A DNA stretch of 64,000 nucleotides from Microbacterium sp. p3-SID336 (GCF_025143365.1 NZ_JALXPE010000002.1:52134-116133), one strand, 5' to 3'; shown: positions 1 to 9,656, counted from the stretch's first letter. Notes: generated from the sequence alone by a model not told the origin. Made by a program: numbers and translations.

Positions 1-1
1 G

Positions 2-124
2 GCGGGGTCGATGTACGACGTGCTGCGGGACCGCCGCCTGCCGTATCGCGCGGAAGTGGTCGGCGGTATCGAGGAGGAGGCCGCGACCGCCCTCCTGCGC
101 GACTTCTTCCGGGAGCGCCGCTGA
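2..124 (+). CDS. C-terminal tail of an unidentified protein (partial)
   Basis: Only the last 40 codons of this reading frame are inside the window. It ends in a short basic helix (RDFFRERR) before a TGA. Codon use, with G or C at nearly all third positions, fits a real gene. I do not recognise the family from this fragment. It runs toward the convergent lipoprotein gene with only about 20 bp between the stops. Confidence 0.6.
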   Translation, partial: AGSMYDVLRDRRLPYRAEVVGGIEEEAATALLRDFFRERR

Positions 125-143
125 GCCCCGCGCGGCATCGGCG

Positions 144-566
144 TCAGCCCAGGACCGTCGACCAGGCGACCGCCACGAGGCACAGCCCTTCGTCCGTGGT
201 CCGGTAGAAGACATCGCCGGGGAACTGCTCGCCTGCGGCCACGCGTCCTTCCGGCAACGAGAGGTTGATCGTCCAGTCGGGATCGACCGGCACCTGCTCC
301 GGCCAGTACTCGCCGACGAAGGCCCCCGGCTCCTCGGCGGACAGCCCCTGCCAGTCGACGGGCTCCCGCAGCTCCGGGTCCGCGCCGTCGCAGACGAACG
401 GCTCCGCGTCACCCTCGCCTGCGGCCGCGATGAGGCGCTCCGTCTCCGCGATGACCTCGGCCCCCTCGGCACCCCAGATCACGGTGTCCATGGTGCAGCC
501 CGCCAGAGCGGTCGCGAGCAGCACCGTGAGGCCTGCGACCGCCGTGGGCCGCGTCGCGCGAGGCAC
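144..566 (-). CDS. small secreted lipoprotein of unknown function
   Basis: 140 residues. A signal peptide with a basic N-terminus (MPRATRP) and a hydrophobic stretch ends in a lipobox LAGC, so Cys24 should be lipidated and the protein anchored outside the membrane. Two further Cys lie in the mature part (FVCDG near residue 59 and GLCLV near 128) and could form a disulfide. No catalytic motif is visible. It starts at GTG only 3 nt after the stop of the CDF transporter gene on the same strand, so the two are probably one operon. Function unknown. Confidence 0.8.
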   Translation of the reverse strand: MPRATRPTAVAGLTVLLATALAGCTMDTVIWGAEGAEVIAETERLIAAAGEGDAEPFVCDGADPELREPVDWQGLSAEEPGAFVGEYWPEQVPVDPDWTINLSLPEGRVAAGEQFPGDVFYRTTDEGLCLVAVAWSTVLG

Positions 567-569
567 CGC

Positions 570-1541
570 TCAGTCCGAGGACTTGAGGACGAAGACGTCG
601 GTCGAGGGCTCGGGGTCGATCGCGGGCCGGTACACGTCGGGCTCGATGTACACCACCCGCGCGAGCGGGACCGCCGTGCGGATGCGGGCCTCGATGGCGT
701 TGATGTCGTCGGCCACCTCGCGCAGCGGCTTGTCGGCGTGGAGGGCGATCTTCGCCGCGACCATCAGCTCGTCCGGTCCGAGGTAGAGGGTCTTCATGTG
801 GATGATCTTCTCGATCTCCGGCCCGTCGTTGATGGCGTCGACGATGCGGTCCTCGTCGGCCTGGGTCGCCCCCTCGCCGATGAGCAGGCTCTTGGTCTCG
901 ACGCCCAGCACGATGGCGATCAGCACGAGCAGCACGCCGATCATGACGGTGCCGAGGGCGTCGAACAGCGGGTTGCCCGTGAGGAGCGTGAGGCCCACAC
1001 CGAGCAGGGCGAACGTGAGTCCGGTGAGGGCCCCGATGTCCTCCAGCAGCACGACGGGCAGCTCCGGCGCCTTGGCGCGGCGGATGAACGACGACCAGGA
1101 CTGGCCTTTCTCGCGCACGAGGTTGCTCTCGCGGACGGCCGTGCGCAGCGAGAACGACTCCAGGCCGATCGCGATCAGCAGCACCACGAGCGGCAGCCAC
1201 CACCAGGTCTGGTCGAGTTCGTGCGGGTTGGTCAGCTTGTCGACGCCCTCGTAGATCGCGAAGAGACCGCCCACGGAGAACAGGATGATCGACACGACGA
1301 ACGCGTACACATAGCGCTCCCGGCCGTAGCCGAAGGGGTGCGCGCGATCGGCGCGTCGCTGGGACTTGCGGCCTCCGAGCATCAGCAGCAGCTGGTTGCC
1401 CGAGTCGGCGACCGAGTGGATGGCTTCGGCGAGCATCGACGCCGAACCCGAGAGCGCCCAGGCGATGAACTTCGCGAGCGCGATGCCCAGGTTCGCCAGG
1501 AACGCCGCGACGATGGCCTTGCTGCCTCCGGATGCACTCAT
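570..1541 (-). CDS. cation diffusion facilitator (CDF) family metal exporter
   Basis: 323 residues. CDF proteins export divalent metals (Zn, Mn, Fe, Co) in exchange for protons. The N-terminal half carries the family features: membrane segments, the metal-site helix MLAEAIHSVADSGNQ with the HxxxD pattern, and the loop HPFGYGRERYVYAF. A C-terminal cytoplasmic domain (about residues 215-300) is present. The closest subgroup seems to be the long-insert type annotated in actinobacteria simply as cation transporter; the metal cannot be read off. The start ATG lies 6 nt after TAGACT (minus strand, 1548-1553), a leaderless arrangement. It is divergent from proC and probably co-transcribed with the lipoprotein downstream. 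Confidence 0.93.
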   Translation of the reverse strand: MSASGGSKAIVAAFLANLGIALAKFIAWALSGSASMLAEAIHSVADSGNQLLLMLGGRKSQRRADRAHPFGYGRERYVYAFVVSIILFSVGGLFAIYEGVDKLTNPHELDQTWWWLPLVVLLIAIGLESFSLRTAVRESNLVREKGQSWSSFIRRAKAPELPVVLLEDIGALTGLTFALLGVGLTLLTGNPLFDALGTVMIGVLLVLIAIVLGVETKSLLIGEGATQADEDRIVDAINDGPEIEKIIHMKTLYLGPDELMVAAKIALHADKPLREVADDINAIEARIRTAVPLARVVYIEPDVYRPAIDPEPSTDVFVLKSSD

Positions 1542-1547
1542 GCGACG

Positions 1548-1595
1548 AGTCTAGAACCGCCCGTCCGGGGGATGCAGGAGCGCCCGCCGTAGGAT
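1548..1595. promoter_or_regulatory. back-to-back leaderless promoters of the CDF gene and proC
   Basis: The 60-bp gap between two divergent genes holds two -10-like boxes facing away from each other. On the minus strand TAGACT (1553-1548) is followed by 6 nt and the ATG of the CDF gene. On the plus strand TAGGAT (1590-1595) is followed by 6 nt and the ATG of proC. Neither start has a Shine-Dalgarno sequence, so transcription probably begins at or next to the A of each ATG. Confidence 0.6.
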
Positions 1596-1601
1596 GACGA
1601 C

Positions 1602-2441
1602 ATGGCTGACTCGCTCCCGTCCCTCGCGTTCCTCGGTGCCGGTTCGATGGGGGGAGCGATCCTCCGCGGGGTGCTCGCGTCCGGCATCACCGTGGACGGG
1701 GGGATCACCGCCACCAACCGAACCCCCGAGAAGGCCGCCGCGCTCGCCGGGTTCGACGGGGTCACGAGCATCGCGCTGTCGGAGCACCCGGACGGCAATG
1801 CCGATGCGGTCGCCGGCGCGCGCATCGTGCTGGTGGGAGTGAAGCCCGCGATGGTGCCGGATCTGCTCCGCGAGATCGCCCCGCAGCTGGCCGACGACAC
1901 GATCGTGGTGAGTCTCGCCGCGGGGGTGACCCTGCAGACGTTCGCCGAGGGACTGGGCGCTGACGCCCGCGTGATCCGGTCGATGCCGAACACCCCCTCG
2001 ACCGTGCGCAAGGGGGTGACCGGCCTGGCTCCCGGCGCCGCGGCGAGCGACGACGATCTGGCCCTGGTGCGTCGGCTGTTCGAGACCGTCGGCGCCGTCG
2101 TGGTCGTCCCCGAGTCGCAGATCGATGCGCTGTCCACGATCTCCGGGTCGGGTCCCGCCTACGTCTTCCTGCTGATCGAGGAACTGACCAAGGCCGCCGA
2201 GGGCATGGGGTTCTCCGAGGCGGATGCGCGGCTCCTGGCCGAGCAGACCTTCATCGGTGCGACCGCGTTGCTCGACGCGTCCGGCGAGGAGCCCTCGGAG
2301 CTGCGTCGCCGGGTCACGAGCCCGAAGGGAACCACCGAGCGCGCCGTCGCCGTGCTGCAGGACGCGCGGCTGGATCGCACGTTCGCGGATGCCGCAGCCG
2401 CGGCGCTCGCGCGGGCGAAGGAGCTCGCCGCCGGGGCCTGA
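1602..2441 (+). CDS. proC: pyrroline-5-carboxylate reductase
   Basis: 279 residues, the usual length. Catalyses the last step of proline synthesis, NAD(P)H-dependent reduction of 1-pyrroline-5-carboxylate to L-proline in the cytoplasm. The N-terminal Rossmann motif LGAGSMGGAI is at residues 10-19. The family signature ISGSGPAYVF, followed by the helix through GMGFSEADA, lies near residues 180-205, and RRRVTSPKGTT, the conserved C-terminal helix-loop, is present. The ATG is 6 nt after TAGGAT with no Shine-Dalgarno, suggesting a leaderless message. It is monocistronic here; the next gene is convergent. Confidence 0.97.
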   Translation: MADSLPSLAFLGAGSMGGAILRGVLASGITVDGGITATNRTPEKAAALAGFDGVTSIALSEHPDGNADAVAGARIVLVGVKPAMVPDLLREIAPQLADDTIVVSLAAGVTLQTFAEGLGADARVIRSMPNTPSTVRKGVTGLAPGAAASDDDLALVRRLFETVGAVVVVPESQIDALSTISGSGPAYVFLLIEELTKAAEGMGFSEADARLLAEQTFIGATALLDASGEEPSELRRRVTSPKGTTERAVAVLQDARLDRTFADAAAAALARAKELAAGA

Positions 2442-2524
2442 GCACGGTCGGATCGTCGAGGCTCGACGGGTCCGGCACGTCGCCGTCCTGGTCCCGACGG
2501 CCCGCCCGCGGGGAGCACGCGTCG

Positions 2525-2621
2525 TCCGGGCTCCGCTCCGTCGCCCGACACCTCGGTCGCCGCGTGCAGAGCGCGAGCACGACCCCCTCCGGGCTCCGCT
2601 CAGTCCCCCGACACCTCGATC
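2525..2621. repeat. 34-bp imperfect direct repeat duplicating the 3' end of the ABC permease gene
   Basis: Positions 2525-2558 and 2588-2621 are the same 34-bp sequence with three mismatches, 63 bp apart. The second copy contains the last codons and the stop of the permease gene (stop at 2602-2600, minus strand). In the first copy the stop triplet is changed, so it is a non-coding relic. It sits between convergent proC and the permease gene. Confidence 0.75.
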
Positions 2622-4189
2622 AGCACCTGCGGCGCGCGGGCGTCCAGCGTCCGACCGCCCAGCGCGACGCCGCCCCACAGCGCGAGTCCGCCGATCACGA
2701 CGGCGCACGCGAGGCTCACCCAGCCCAGCGGGGGGATCCAGATCGCGGCGATCGCGAAGCCGAGGGCGGGAGCGCCCAGCACGAGTGTGATCGGGGACAT
2801 GATCAGCATCGCGAGGAACGACTGCGCGCCGCCGGAGGAGCCGCGACCGAAGGGGTTCGCCTCGGGCGCGGGAGCCCGCCCCGGGAGGAACGCGCCGACC
2901 CAGGAGCCGGCTCCCGCCGAGACCGCCATGAGTCCGAGCGCCGCGCCGAGACTCCCGGGGAGCAGGTCCGGGCGTCCGGCCAACAGGCACGTCGCGATGC
3001 ACAGGACGACCGTGACGGGGACCGCGAGCACGCCGAACCCGAGCAGTCGACCCGTGCGATCGGCGGTGCCGCTCACTCCGGTGAGGATGTGCAGCGCGAA
3101 CGCATCGTTGTCGTACGCGATCGCCATCTGCACGATGCTGCCGGTGAGCAGAGCGTTGATCGCCGGAATCAGCGTGATGGCGGGGGCGAAGCCGGAGGAG
3201 TCCTGCTGCAGACCGTTCATCAGGGCGAGCCCGAGGAAGATCGCGGGCAGGAGCAGCATCATCACGATGTTGATCGCCTGCCGGGGGTCGCGGCGGAAGT
3301 AGCGCAGCGTGCGGCCGGCGATCGCACCGACGGGGCCGGCCGGCAGCATCCGGTCGAGGACTCCGCCGGATCGGACCCGGCCCCCGCCGCTGGACTGGAT
3401 CGGCGCGGTGAGCCGCGCGTCGAGCATGACCCGCGCGGCCACCCAGAGCAGGGCGACCGTGGCGAGCGCGATGACCAGGCGCAGCACCGCGGTGAGCACC
3501 TCGCCCTGGGCGAGCGCGGCGGGCACACCGAAGACCGCCGCGACCGGGGTCCACGCGGCGATCTCCGCGACGGCCGTGAAGGCTCCGCCGACGTCGCCCA
3601 CGCGGGTCAGCGCCTGTGCGCCGATGTTCAGCAGCAGTCCCGAGGAGGCCAGCAGCACGACACCCACGGTGAGCACCAGGTCCCGCGCCCGGCGGCGGGC
3701 CAGCCAGCGCGCGAGGATTCCGCTGACGACGCGCGCTCCCAGCACGCAGGTCGCCAGCGCCAGCGGGATCATGAGCAGCGCCGTGATCAGGGCCGGGATG
3801 CTGACCGACCACCCCAGCAGCATGAGGAGCAGCGCGACCGCTGTGCCGATGCCGCCGACCGTCGTGACACTCGCGACCACCAGGCCCGGGAGCATCGTGC
3901 GCGCCGTCACCGGAAGCAGCGCGAACCGCTCCGGAGCAAGGGAATCGTCACTGCTGACGAGGAGGGAGCCCACCCACCATCCGAGCACGATGACGCCCCC
4001 GGTGAGCACGAGCGCCGTCACGGCGGCGTCCGGCGCCGCGAAGCGCAGGGCGACGAGCCCGGCCGTGAGCGCACCGAGCATGCCGACAGCGAAGAGGCCC
4101 ATGATCGCGAGGGTCACGATCATCCAGGGGTTGCGTGCGAGCTGGTGACCCAGCTGACGCAGCCGCAGGCTTACGAGGAGCGCAACCAT
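2600..4189 (-). CDS. ABC transporter permease (multi-spanning, exporter type)
   Basis: 529 residues, strongly hydrophobic with roughly a dozen membrane segments, beginning MVALLVSLRLRQLGHQLARN. Large ABC-2-like permeases of this kind form the membrane part of exporters and pair with a separate ATPase. The start at 4189 overlaps the 3' end of the ATPase gene by 19 bp, so translation is probably coupled. The same frame stays open upstream of 4189, but that extension is Arg/Pro-rich antisense-like sequence lying over the ATPase gene and is not protein. Substrate unknown. The gene's last codons are duplicated downstream (repeat at 2525-2558). Confidence 0.88.
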   Translation of the reverse strand: MVALLVSLRLRQLGHQLARNPWMIVTLAIMGLFAVGMLGALTAGLVALRFAAPDAAVTALVLTGGVIVLGWWVGSLLVSSDDSLAPERFALLPVTARTMLPGLVVASVTTVGGIGTAVALLLMLLGWSVSIPALITALLMIPLALATCVLGARVVSGILARWLARRRARDLVLTVGVVLLASSGLLLNIGAQALTRVGDVGGAFTAVAEIAAWTPVAAVFGVPAALAQGEVLTAVLRLVIALATVALLWVAARVMLDARLTAPIQSSGGGRVRSGGVLDRMLPAGPVGAIAGRTLRYFRRDPRQAINIVMMLLLPAIFLGLALMNGLQQDSSGFAPAITLIPAINALLTGSIVQMAIAYDNDAFALHILTGVSGTADRTGRLLGFGVLAVPVTVVLCIATCLLAGRPDLLPGSLGAALGLMAVSAGAGSWVGAFLPGRAPAPEANPFGRGSSGGAQSFLAMLIMSPITLVLGAPALGFAIAAIWIPPLGWVSLACAVVIGGLALWGGVALGGRTLDARAPQVLIEVSGD

Positions 4190-4947
4190 GCGAGCGTCTC
4201 CGTCCCGAGGTCGTGGGCGCCGACGAGCGCGAGGAAGCGCTCCTGCAGGGTGAGCCCCGCGCGCACCTCGTCCAGTGTGCCGTGGGCGAGCAGGCGACCC
4301 TCGGCCACGATCGCCACGCGGTCGCACAGCGATTCCACGAGCTCCATGACGTGGCTCGACAGCACGACCGTGCCTCCGCCGTCGACGAAAGAGCGCAGGA
4401 TCTGCCTGATCGTCTGGCCGGACACGGGGTCGACCGCCTCCAGCGGCTCGTCCAGGATCAGCAGCCGCGGCGCGTGGATGAGCGCGCACGCCAGGCCGAT
4501 CTTCTTGCGCATCCCGGCGGAGTAGTCCACGACCAGGGTGTCGCGCGCCTCGGTCAGCCCCAGGGCGTCGAGCAGCTCGCCCGCCCGTGCCACGACGTCG
4601 GCCTCGGCCATGCCGCGCAGCAGCCCGGTGTACCGCAGCAGTTCAGCGCCGGTGAGGCGGTCGAGCATGCGGATGCCGTCCGGCAGAACGCCCATGCGGG
4701 CCTTGGCCGCTGCCGGGTCCTGCCACACATCGGCGCCGAGCACCCAGGCGGTGCCGGCGTCGGGGCGCAGCAGTCCGGTGGTCATGGCGAGAGTGGTCGT
4801 CTTGCCTGCGCCGTTCGGACCGAGCAGGCCGAGCATGGATCCGGCCGGCACGTCGAGCGAGAGGCTGTCGACGGCGACCTTCTGGCCGAACTGCTTGCGG
4901 AGTCCGCGGAGGGCGAGGACGGGTGGGGCCGGGGCGTGGTCGGTCAT
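4171..4947 (-). CDS. ABC transporter ATP-binding protein (exporter type)
   Basis: 258 residues from the ATG at 4947. It contains Walker A (GLLGPNGAGKTT), an ABC signature written DYSAGMRKKIG (the usual LSGGQ replaced by YSAGM), and Walker B LLILDEPLEAVDP, in which the usual T after DEP is L. This is the CcmA/bacitracin-exporter style of ATPase and should power the permease encoded by the overlapping downstream gene. An upstream in-frame ATG at 4983 would add 12 residues without family similarity; the ATG at 4947 follows a G-rich stretch and begins right before the conserved domain, so I prefer it. Confidence 0.93.
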   Translation of the reverse strand: MTDHAPAPPVLALRGLRKQFGQKVAVDSLSLDVPAGSMLGLLGPNGAGKTTTLAMTTGLLRPDAGTAWVLGADVWQDPAAAKARMGVLPDGIRMLDRLTGAELLRYTGLLRGMAEADVVARAGELLDALGLTEARDTLVVDYSAGMRKKIGLACALIHAPRLLILDEPLEAVDPVSGQTIRQILRSFVDGGGTVVLSSHVMELVESLCDRVAIVAEGRLLAHGTLDEVRAGLTLQERFLALVGAHDLGTETLAWLRSS

Positions 4948-5017
4948 GCCCCCATCCCACCACGCGGGCGCCGACGCCCACATCCGCCGCGTGGGGGAGT
5001 CGCGGCTTCGGCCCGCG

Positions 5018-5689
5018 TCAGCGGTCGAGGGCGGCGAAGCGCTCGATGTCGCTGTTGGTGCCGGACACGATGATGAGGTCGTGGTTCGTGACGATGGTGT
5101 TGGCCTCGGCGTAGCGGAACGGCTTGCCCGGGCTCTTCACACCGACCACAGTGACCTTGTACTTGGAGCGGACGCCGGACTCGTTCAGGCCGACGCCGCG
5201 GATGAACTTCGGCGGGTACATCTTGGCGAGCACGAAGTCGTCGTCGAAGCGGATGAAGTCGAGCATGCGGCCGCTGACCAGGTGGGCGACGCGCTCGCCG
5301 GCCTCGCGCTCGGGGTAGATCACGTGGTTGGCTCCGACGCGGGCGAGGATCTTGCCGTGCGACTGGGAGACGGCCTTGGCCCAGATCTGCGGCACCTTGA
5401 GGTCGACGAGGTTCGCGGTGATGAGCACGGACGCTTCGATCGAGGAGCCGACGGCCACGACGGCCACCTGAAAGTCCTGGGCGCCGATCTGCCGCAGCGC
5501 ATCGATGTTCCTGGCGTCGGCCTGCACGGTGTGGGTGACCCGCTCCGACCACTTCTGCACGAGTTCGAGGTTGTCGTCGATCGCGAGCACCTCGCGGTCG
5601 AGGCGGTCGAGCTCACCGGCGCAGGCGGCACCGAACCGGCCGAGGCCGATGACGAGGACGGGAGCGTCGCCCCGGAGGACTTCAACCAA
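5018..5689 (-). CDS. ktrA: potassium uptake regulatory subunit, TrkA/KtrA family
   Basis: 223 residues: an N-terminal RCK/TrkA-N Rossmann domain (VLVIGLGRFGAACA near residues 10-24, followed by an acidic residue after strand 2) and a C-terminal TrkA-C domain (about 140-223). Such peripheral subunits bind nucleotide and gate a TrkH/KtrB channel. It begins at TTG, 7 nt after AAAGG, and its first 8 bp overlap the end of the channel gene, so the two subunits are coupled at translation. Confidence 0.95.
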   Translation of the reverse strand: MVEVLRGDAPVLVIGLGRFGAACAGELDRLDREVLAIDDNLELVQKWSERVTHTVQADARNIDALRQIGAQDFQVAVVAVGSSIEASVLITANLVDLKVPQIWAKAVSQSHGKILARVGANHVIYPEREAGERVAHLVSGRMLDFIRFDDDFVLAKMYPPKFIRGVGLNESGVRSKYKVTVVGVKSPGKPFRYAEANTIVTNHDLIIVSGTNSDIERFAALDR

Positions 5690-7112
5690 CGATCGGCCTT
5701 TCCACGGGCAGCGAGTAGTACTGCGTGCGCGATGTCGCGGCGACTGCCGCAGCGAGAGTCACTGTACCAACGCGGCCCATGAAGATGGTCGCGGCCATCA
5801 CGTACGACGCCGAATCCGGGAGCTCTCCTGTGAGCCCGGTCGACAGGCCCACGGTGCCGAACGCAGAGATCACGTCGAAGAGCACGTGACTGATGTCGGC
5901 TTTGGTGATCTGCGAGATGACGATCGTCGACAGGGCCACGATCGTCGCGCCCCAGGCGACGACGCTGAGCGCGACGCGCTGGACGTCGCTGGGGATGCGG
6001 CGCCCGAACGCCTCGACGGACTGGCGGCCCTTCGCCTCCGACCACACCGCGATGGCGAGGACCGCGAGCGTGGTGACCTTGATGCCGCCCGCGGTCGATG
6101 CCGAGCCGCCGCCGACGAACATGAGCATGCTCGCCGCGAGCAGCGACGAGCCGTTCAGGTCATCCATCTCGATCACGTTGAACCCGCCGGAGCGGGTCAT
6201 CGCGGAGAGGAAGAACGCCTGGAAGGTGGTGTCGGCGGCGTCCATGGAGCCGAACGTGCGCGGGTTGTCGTACTCGAGGATGAGGAAGGCGGCGGCGCCC
6301 AGGATGAACAGCAGCACGGTCGTGACGATCGTGAGCTTCGAGTGCAGGGACCAGCGCTTCACATGCCACACGTGCTTGGCGAGCGTGTAGATCACGGGGA
6401 AGCCGATGCTGCCGAGGAAGACGCCCACCATGAGCAGGGAAAGCACGAGGTAGTCGTCGGCGAACACCGCCACGCCGCCGTCGTTGGGCGCGAAGCCGGT
6501 GTTGGTGAATGCCATCGCCGCGAAGTAGGGGGCCTCCCACAGTGCCGCGATCGGGTTGACCTCCGCCATCACCAGAGCGGGGTACAGCAGCGCTGCGAGG
6601 GAGGCCTCGATGATGAGGGCCGACACGGCGACGGTGGTGAGCAGCTGGCCGACCTCGCCCAGGCGCACGGTCTGGCTCTCGTTCACGACGCCGCCGTGGG
6701 CGCGGAGCGGGTTGGTGTCGCCCGCGGCCATGAGCTTCGCCCTGAGCCCGAGCCGCTTCGAGATGAGCATGCCCATCAGGGAGGCGAGGGTCAATACGCC
6801 GAGCGCGCCGATGTTGACGCCGATGAACACCAGCACGTGTCCGAAGGGGGACCAGTGGTTCGCCATGTCGACGGTCGCCAGTCCGGTGACGCAGATCGTG
6901 GAGACGGCCGTGAAGAGCGCATCGCTCAGTGGGGTGACGGTGCCGCTGGCCGAGGCGATCGGCAGCGAGAACAGGACCGTGAAGACCAGGATCAGCAGCG
7001 CGAACACCGCGATCGCGAAGCGCGAGGGTGAGGACGTGATGATGTGCTTCAGCCGGCCGGCGGCGCTCCCGAAACCGTGTCGAGGAGACGACGCCGAAAC
7101 GATGCCCGACAT
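5682..7112 (-). CDS. ktrB: potassium uptake channel subunit, TrkH/KtrB family
   Basis: 476 residues, integral membrane protein forming the K+ pathway. The four pore-loop repeats are visible in order: STICVTGLATVD, AFTNTGFAPND, AMTRSGGFNV and GTVGLSTGLTG, each with the conserved filter glycine. The start at 7112 (MSGIVSASSP) has a good upstream GGAGAGG; an in-frame ATG at 7145 is less likely. It is transcribed with ktrA and is divergent from a small ArsR-type regulator at 7217, which could control it. Confidence 0.95.
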   Translation of the reverse strand: MSGIVSASSPRHGFGSAAGRLKHIITSSPSRFAIAVFALLILVFTVLFSLPIASASGTVTPLSDALFTAVSTICVTGLATVDMANHWSPFGHVLVFIGVNIGALGVLTLASLMGMLISKRLGLRAKLMAAGDTNPLRAHGGVVNESQTVRLGEVGQLLTTVAVSALIIEASLAALLYPALVMAEVNPIAALWEAPYFAAMAFTNTGFAPNDGGVAVFADDYLVLSLLMVGVFLGSIGFPVIYTLAKHVWHVKRWSLHSKLTIVTTVLLFILGAAAFLILEYDNPRTFGSMDAADTTFQAFFLSAMTRSGGFNVIEMDDLNGSSLLAASMLMFVGGGSASTAGGIKVTTLAVLAIAVWSEAKGRQSVEAFGRRIPSDVQRVALSVVAWGATIVALSTIVISQITKADISHVLFDVISAFGTVGLSTGLTGELPDSASYVMAATIFMGRVGTVTLAAAVAATSRTQYYSLPVERPIVG

Positions 7113-7216
7113 CGCTGCCCCTCTCCTGTCGTCCTCCGCGCACACGGCGGTCGCGCGGCGCTGCTCGCCGAGCCCTCGTCATGGTACTCCGTGCCGGGGC
7201 GGACTACCCTGAACTC

Positions 7217-7633
7217 ATGACGGACATCTTCGACGTGATCGCAGACGGTACGAGGCGCGACATCCTCCAGCTCCTGCTCCGCCGAACGTCCGAAGGTGAG
7301 ACCGGCACCAGCGTGAGCCAGATCGTGGCCGACCTCGGCATCAGCCAGCCCACCGTGTCGAAGCACCTCAAGGTGCTCCGCGATGCCGAACTCGTCACGG
7401 TCCGGGAGGACGGGCAGCGCCGGTTCTACAGCCTGTCCGTCGAGCCGCTCGAGGTGGTCGACGACTGGCTGGTGCCGTTCCTGGTCGACGCCTTCGGCGA
7501 TGCGGCCCCCGACATCGCCTACCCCGGGGCGCCGCTTCCCGACGGTGCCGCGCACGCCGCAGAGGTCGTCGGGCGTGCGGCCGCCTCCGCGAAGCACGTC
7601 GTCACCACCGCGCTCAAGCGGCTCGGCGCCTGA
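7217..7633 (+). CDS. ArsR/HTH-5 family transcriptional regulator, cysteine-free
   Basis: 138 residues. Winged helix-turn-helix in the first 80 residues: DVIADGTRRDILQLLL followed by the recognition region GISQPTVSKHLKVLRDAELV. The protein contains no Cys at all, so it cannot be a classic thiolate metal sensor. The C-terminal part (about 85-138) is Ala-rich and unassigned. The ATG is 6 nt after TACCCT (7205-7210) with no Shine-Dalgarno, so it is probably leaderless. It is divergent from ktrBA, 104 bp away; regulation of that operon or of itself is inferred only from position. Confidence 0.88.
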   Translation: MTDIFDVIADGTRRDILQLLLRRTSEGETGTSVSQIVADLGISQPTVSKHLKVLRDAELVTVREDGQRRFYSLSVEPLEVVDDWLVPFLVDAFGDAAPDIAYPGAPLPDGAAHAAEVVGRAAASAKHVVTTALKRLGA

Positions 7634-7642
7634 CACCGCCGC

Positions 7643-7706
7643 CCGTGTCGCACGCTCCGACACGGCATCGCCCCCGGCGACAGGGGGGCATGTCGTCGGG
7701 GGCGAT
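7643..7706. terminator. two successive stem-loops between convergent genes
   Basis: The first hairpin has perfect 8-bp arms (CCGTGTCG 7643-7650 with CGACACGG 7658-7665). The second has 15-bp arms with one G-U-type pair (7667-7681 with 7692-7706) and a 10-nt loop. They lie between the ArsR-type gene and the convergent ABC permease gene and probably end transcription from both sides. There is no U-tract. Confidence 0.6.
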
Positions 7707-7824
7707 CCGCGGACCCCAGATCCGCAGGGACTCGGCGGTGCCGGCACAAGTCCTGCTCCGACCGTGTCAGTGCTGTCTGAGCGATCGGCGAAGGGAGCCT
7801 ATGCGTGGGCTGTGACGGCTGCGC

Positions 7825-8645
7825 TCAGCGTCTCCCGGCTTTGCGGCGGAAGAGCCACGCGCCCCAGAGCACCGCGACCGTGAGGATGACCACGCACCAT
7901 CCGATCGCCCACCACGGCTCACTCCCCATCGGGACGTCCATGAGGAGTCCTCGGATGGTCTCCACGATCGGCGTGATCGGCTGATTCGCGGCGACCGGCT
8001 GCAGCCATGCGGGCATGCTCGCCACCGGCACGAACGCGCTGGAGAGGTAGGGGAGGAACAGCAGCACGAAGCCGTAGCCGTTCGCCCCCTCCGGGCTGCC
8101 GGCGGCGAGACCGATCGCAGCGAACAGGTAGGTGATCGCGAGGATGTACAGGGCGATGAGTCCCGTGAGACCCAACCACTCCCACGCGTTCGCGGTCGGA
8201 CGGAACCCGACCAGCACCCCCACGCCGATCACGATGGCGGTGGCCACGAGGTTGCGCAGCACGCTCGCCACGACGTGCCCGGTGAGCACGGCGCCCGCAC
8301 GCAGCGGCATGGTGCGGAAGCGGTCGATGATGCCCGTGCGCATGTCGTTGGCGACGTACACCGCGGTCGAGGACGCGCCGAATCCCGCGCAGGTGAGGAT
8401 GATCCCTGGCACCACATAGTCGACGTAGGCGCCGGAGGGGTCGATGGCGCCCCCGAACACCCAGGTGAACATGAGCATGAGCATCACGGGCAGCAGGATC
8501 GCCATGAGCAGCGATTCCCCGTCCCGCAGGGAATGCCGCAGGCTGCGTCCGACGAACACGGCCTCGGCGGTGACGCCGCGAAGGCGAGGACGCGGCGGGG
8601 CGGCGGCCGTCGTCCGGGGCAGCGGGCGCCCAGCGGTCGTGGTGG

Positions 8646-8649
<4 letters not shown>
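7825..8649 (-). CDS. ABC-2 type permease, DrrB-like multidrug exporter
   Basis: 274 residues with six predicted membrane segments, typical of ABC-2 permeases of the DrrB group. The family region near TMPLRAGAVLTGHVVASVLRN follows the second segment. A Pro/Arg/Thr-rich cytosolic N-terminus of about 25 residues precedes TM1. The start overlaps the stop of the ATPase gene by 4 bp, so the two are translated together. With the ATPase it should export a drug or lipid-like molecule; substrate unknown. Confidence 0.92.
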
Positions 8650-9554
<905 letters not shown>

Positions 9555-9581
9555 GGGGTGGGCCTTTCTGTGTAGAGGGAA

Positions 9582-9650
9582 AACTGTGTATGAGTCACGC
9601 AACTGTGTATGACCATAACACACGGTTTAGCTCATAAACAGAAGTAAGAT
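9582..9650. promoter_or_regulatory. shared operator region between drrAB-like genes and tetR
   Basis: The motif AACTGTGTATGA occurs twice as a direct repeat (9582-9593 and 9601-9612) and once inverted as AACCGTGTGTTATG on the other strand (9627-9614). The second direct copy and the inverted copy form an imperfect palindrome. The box TAAGAT at 9645-9650 lies 6 nt before the ATG of the TetR gene. The spacing suits repressor binding over both divergent promoters. Confidence 0.6.
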
Positions 9651-9656
9651 GGGGGC

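Noticed and set aside
2564..4525. Long plus-strand open frame opposite the ABC permease gene
   Set aside because: Its product is Arg/Asp/Glu/Gln-rich with no domain and mirrors the permease codons; it is a GC-codon shadow. The permease on the minus strand has clear membrane segments.
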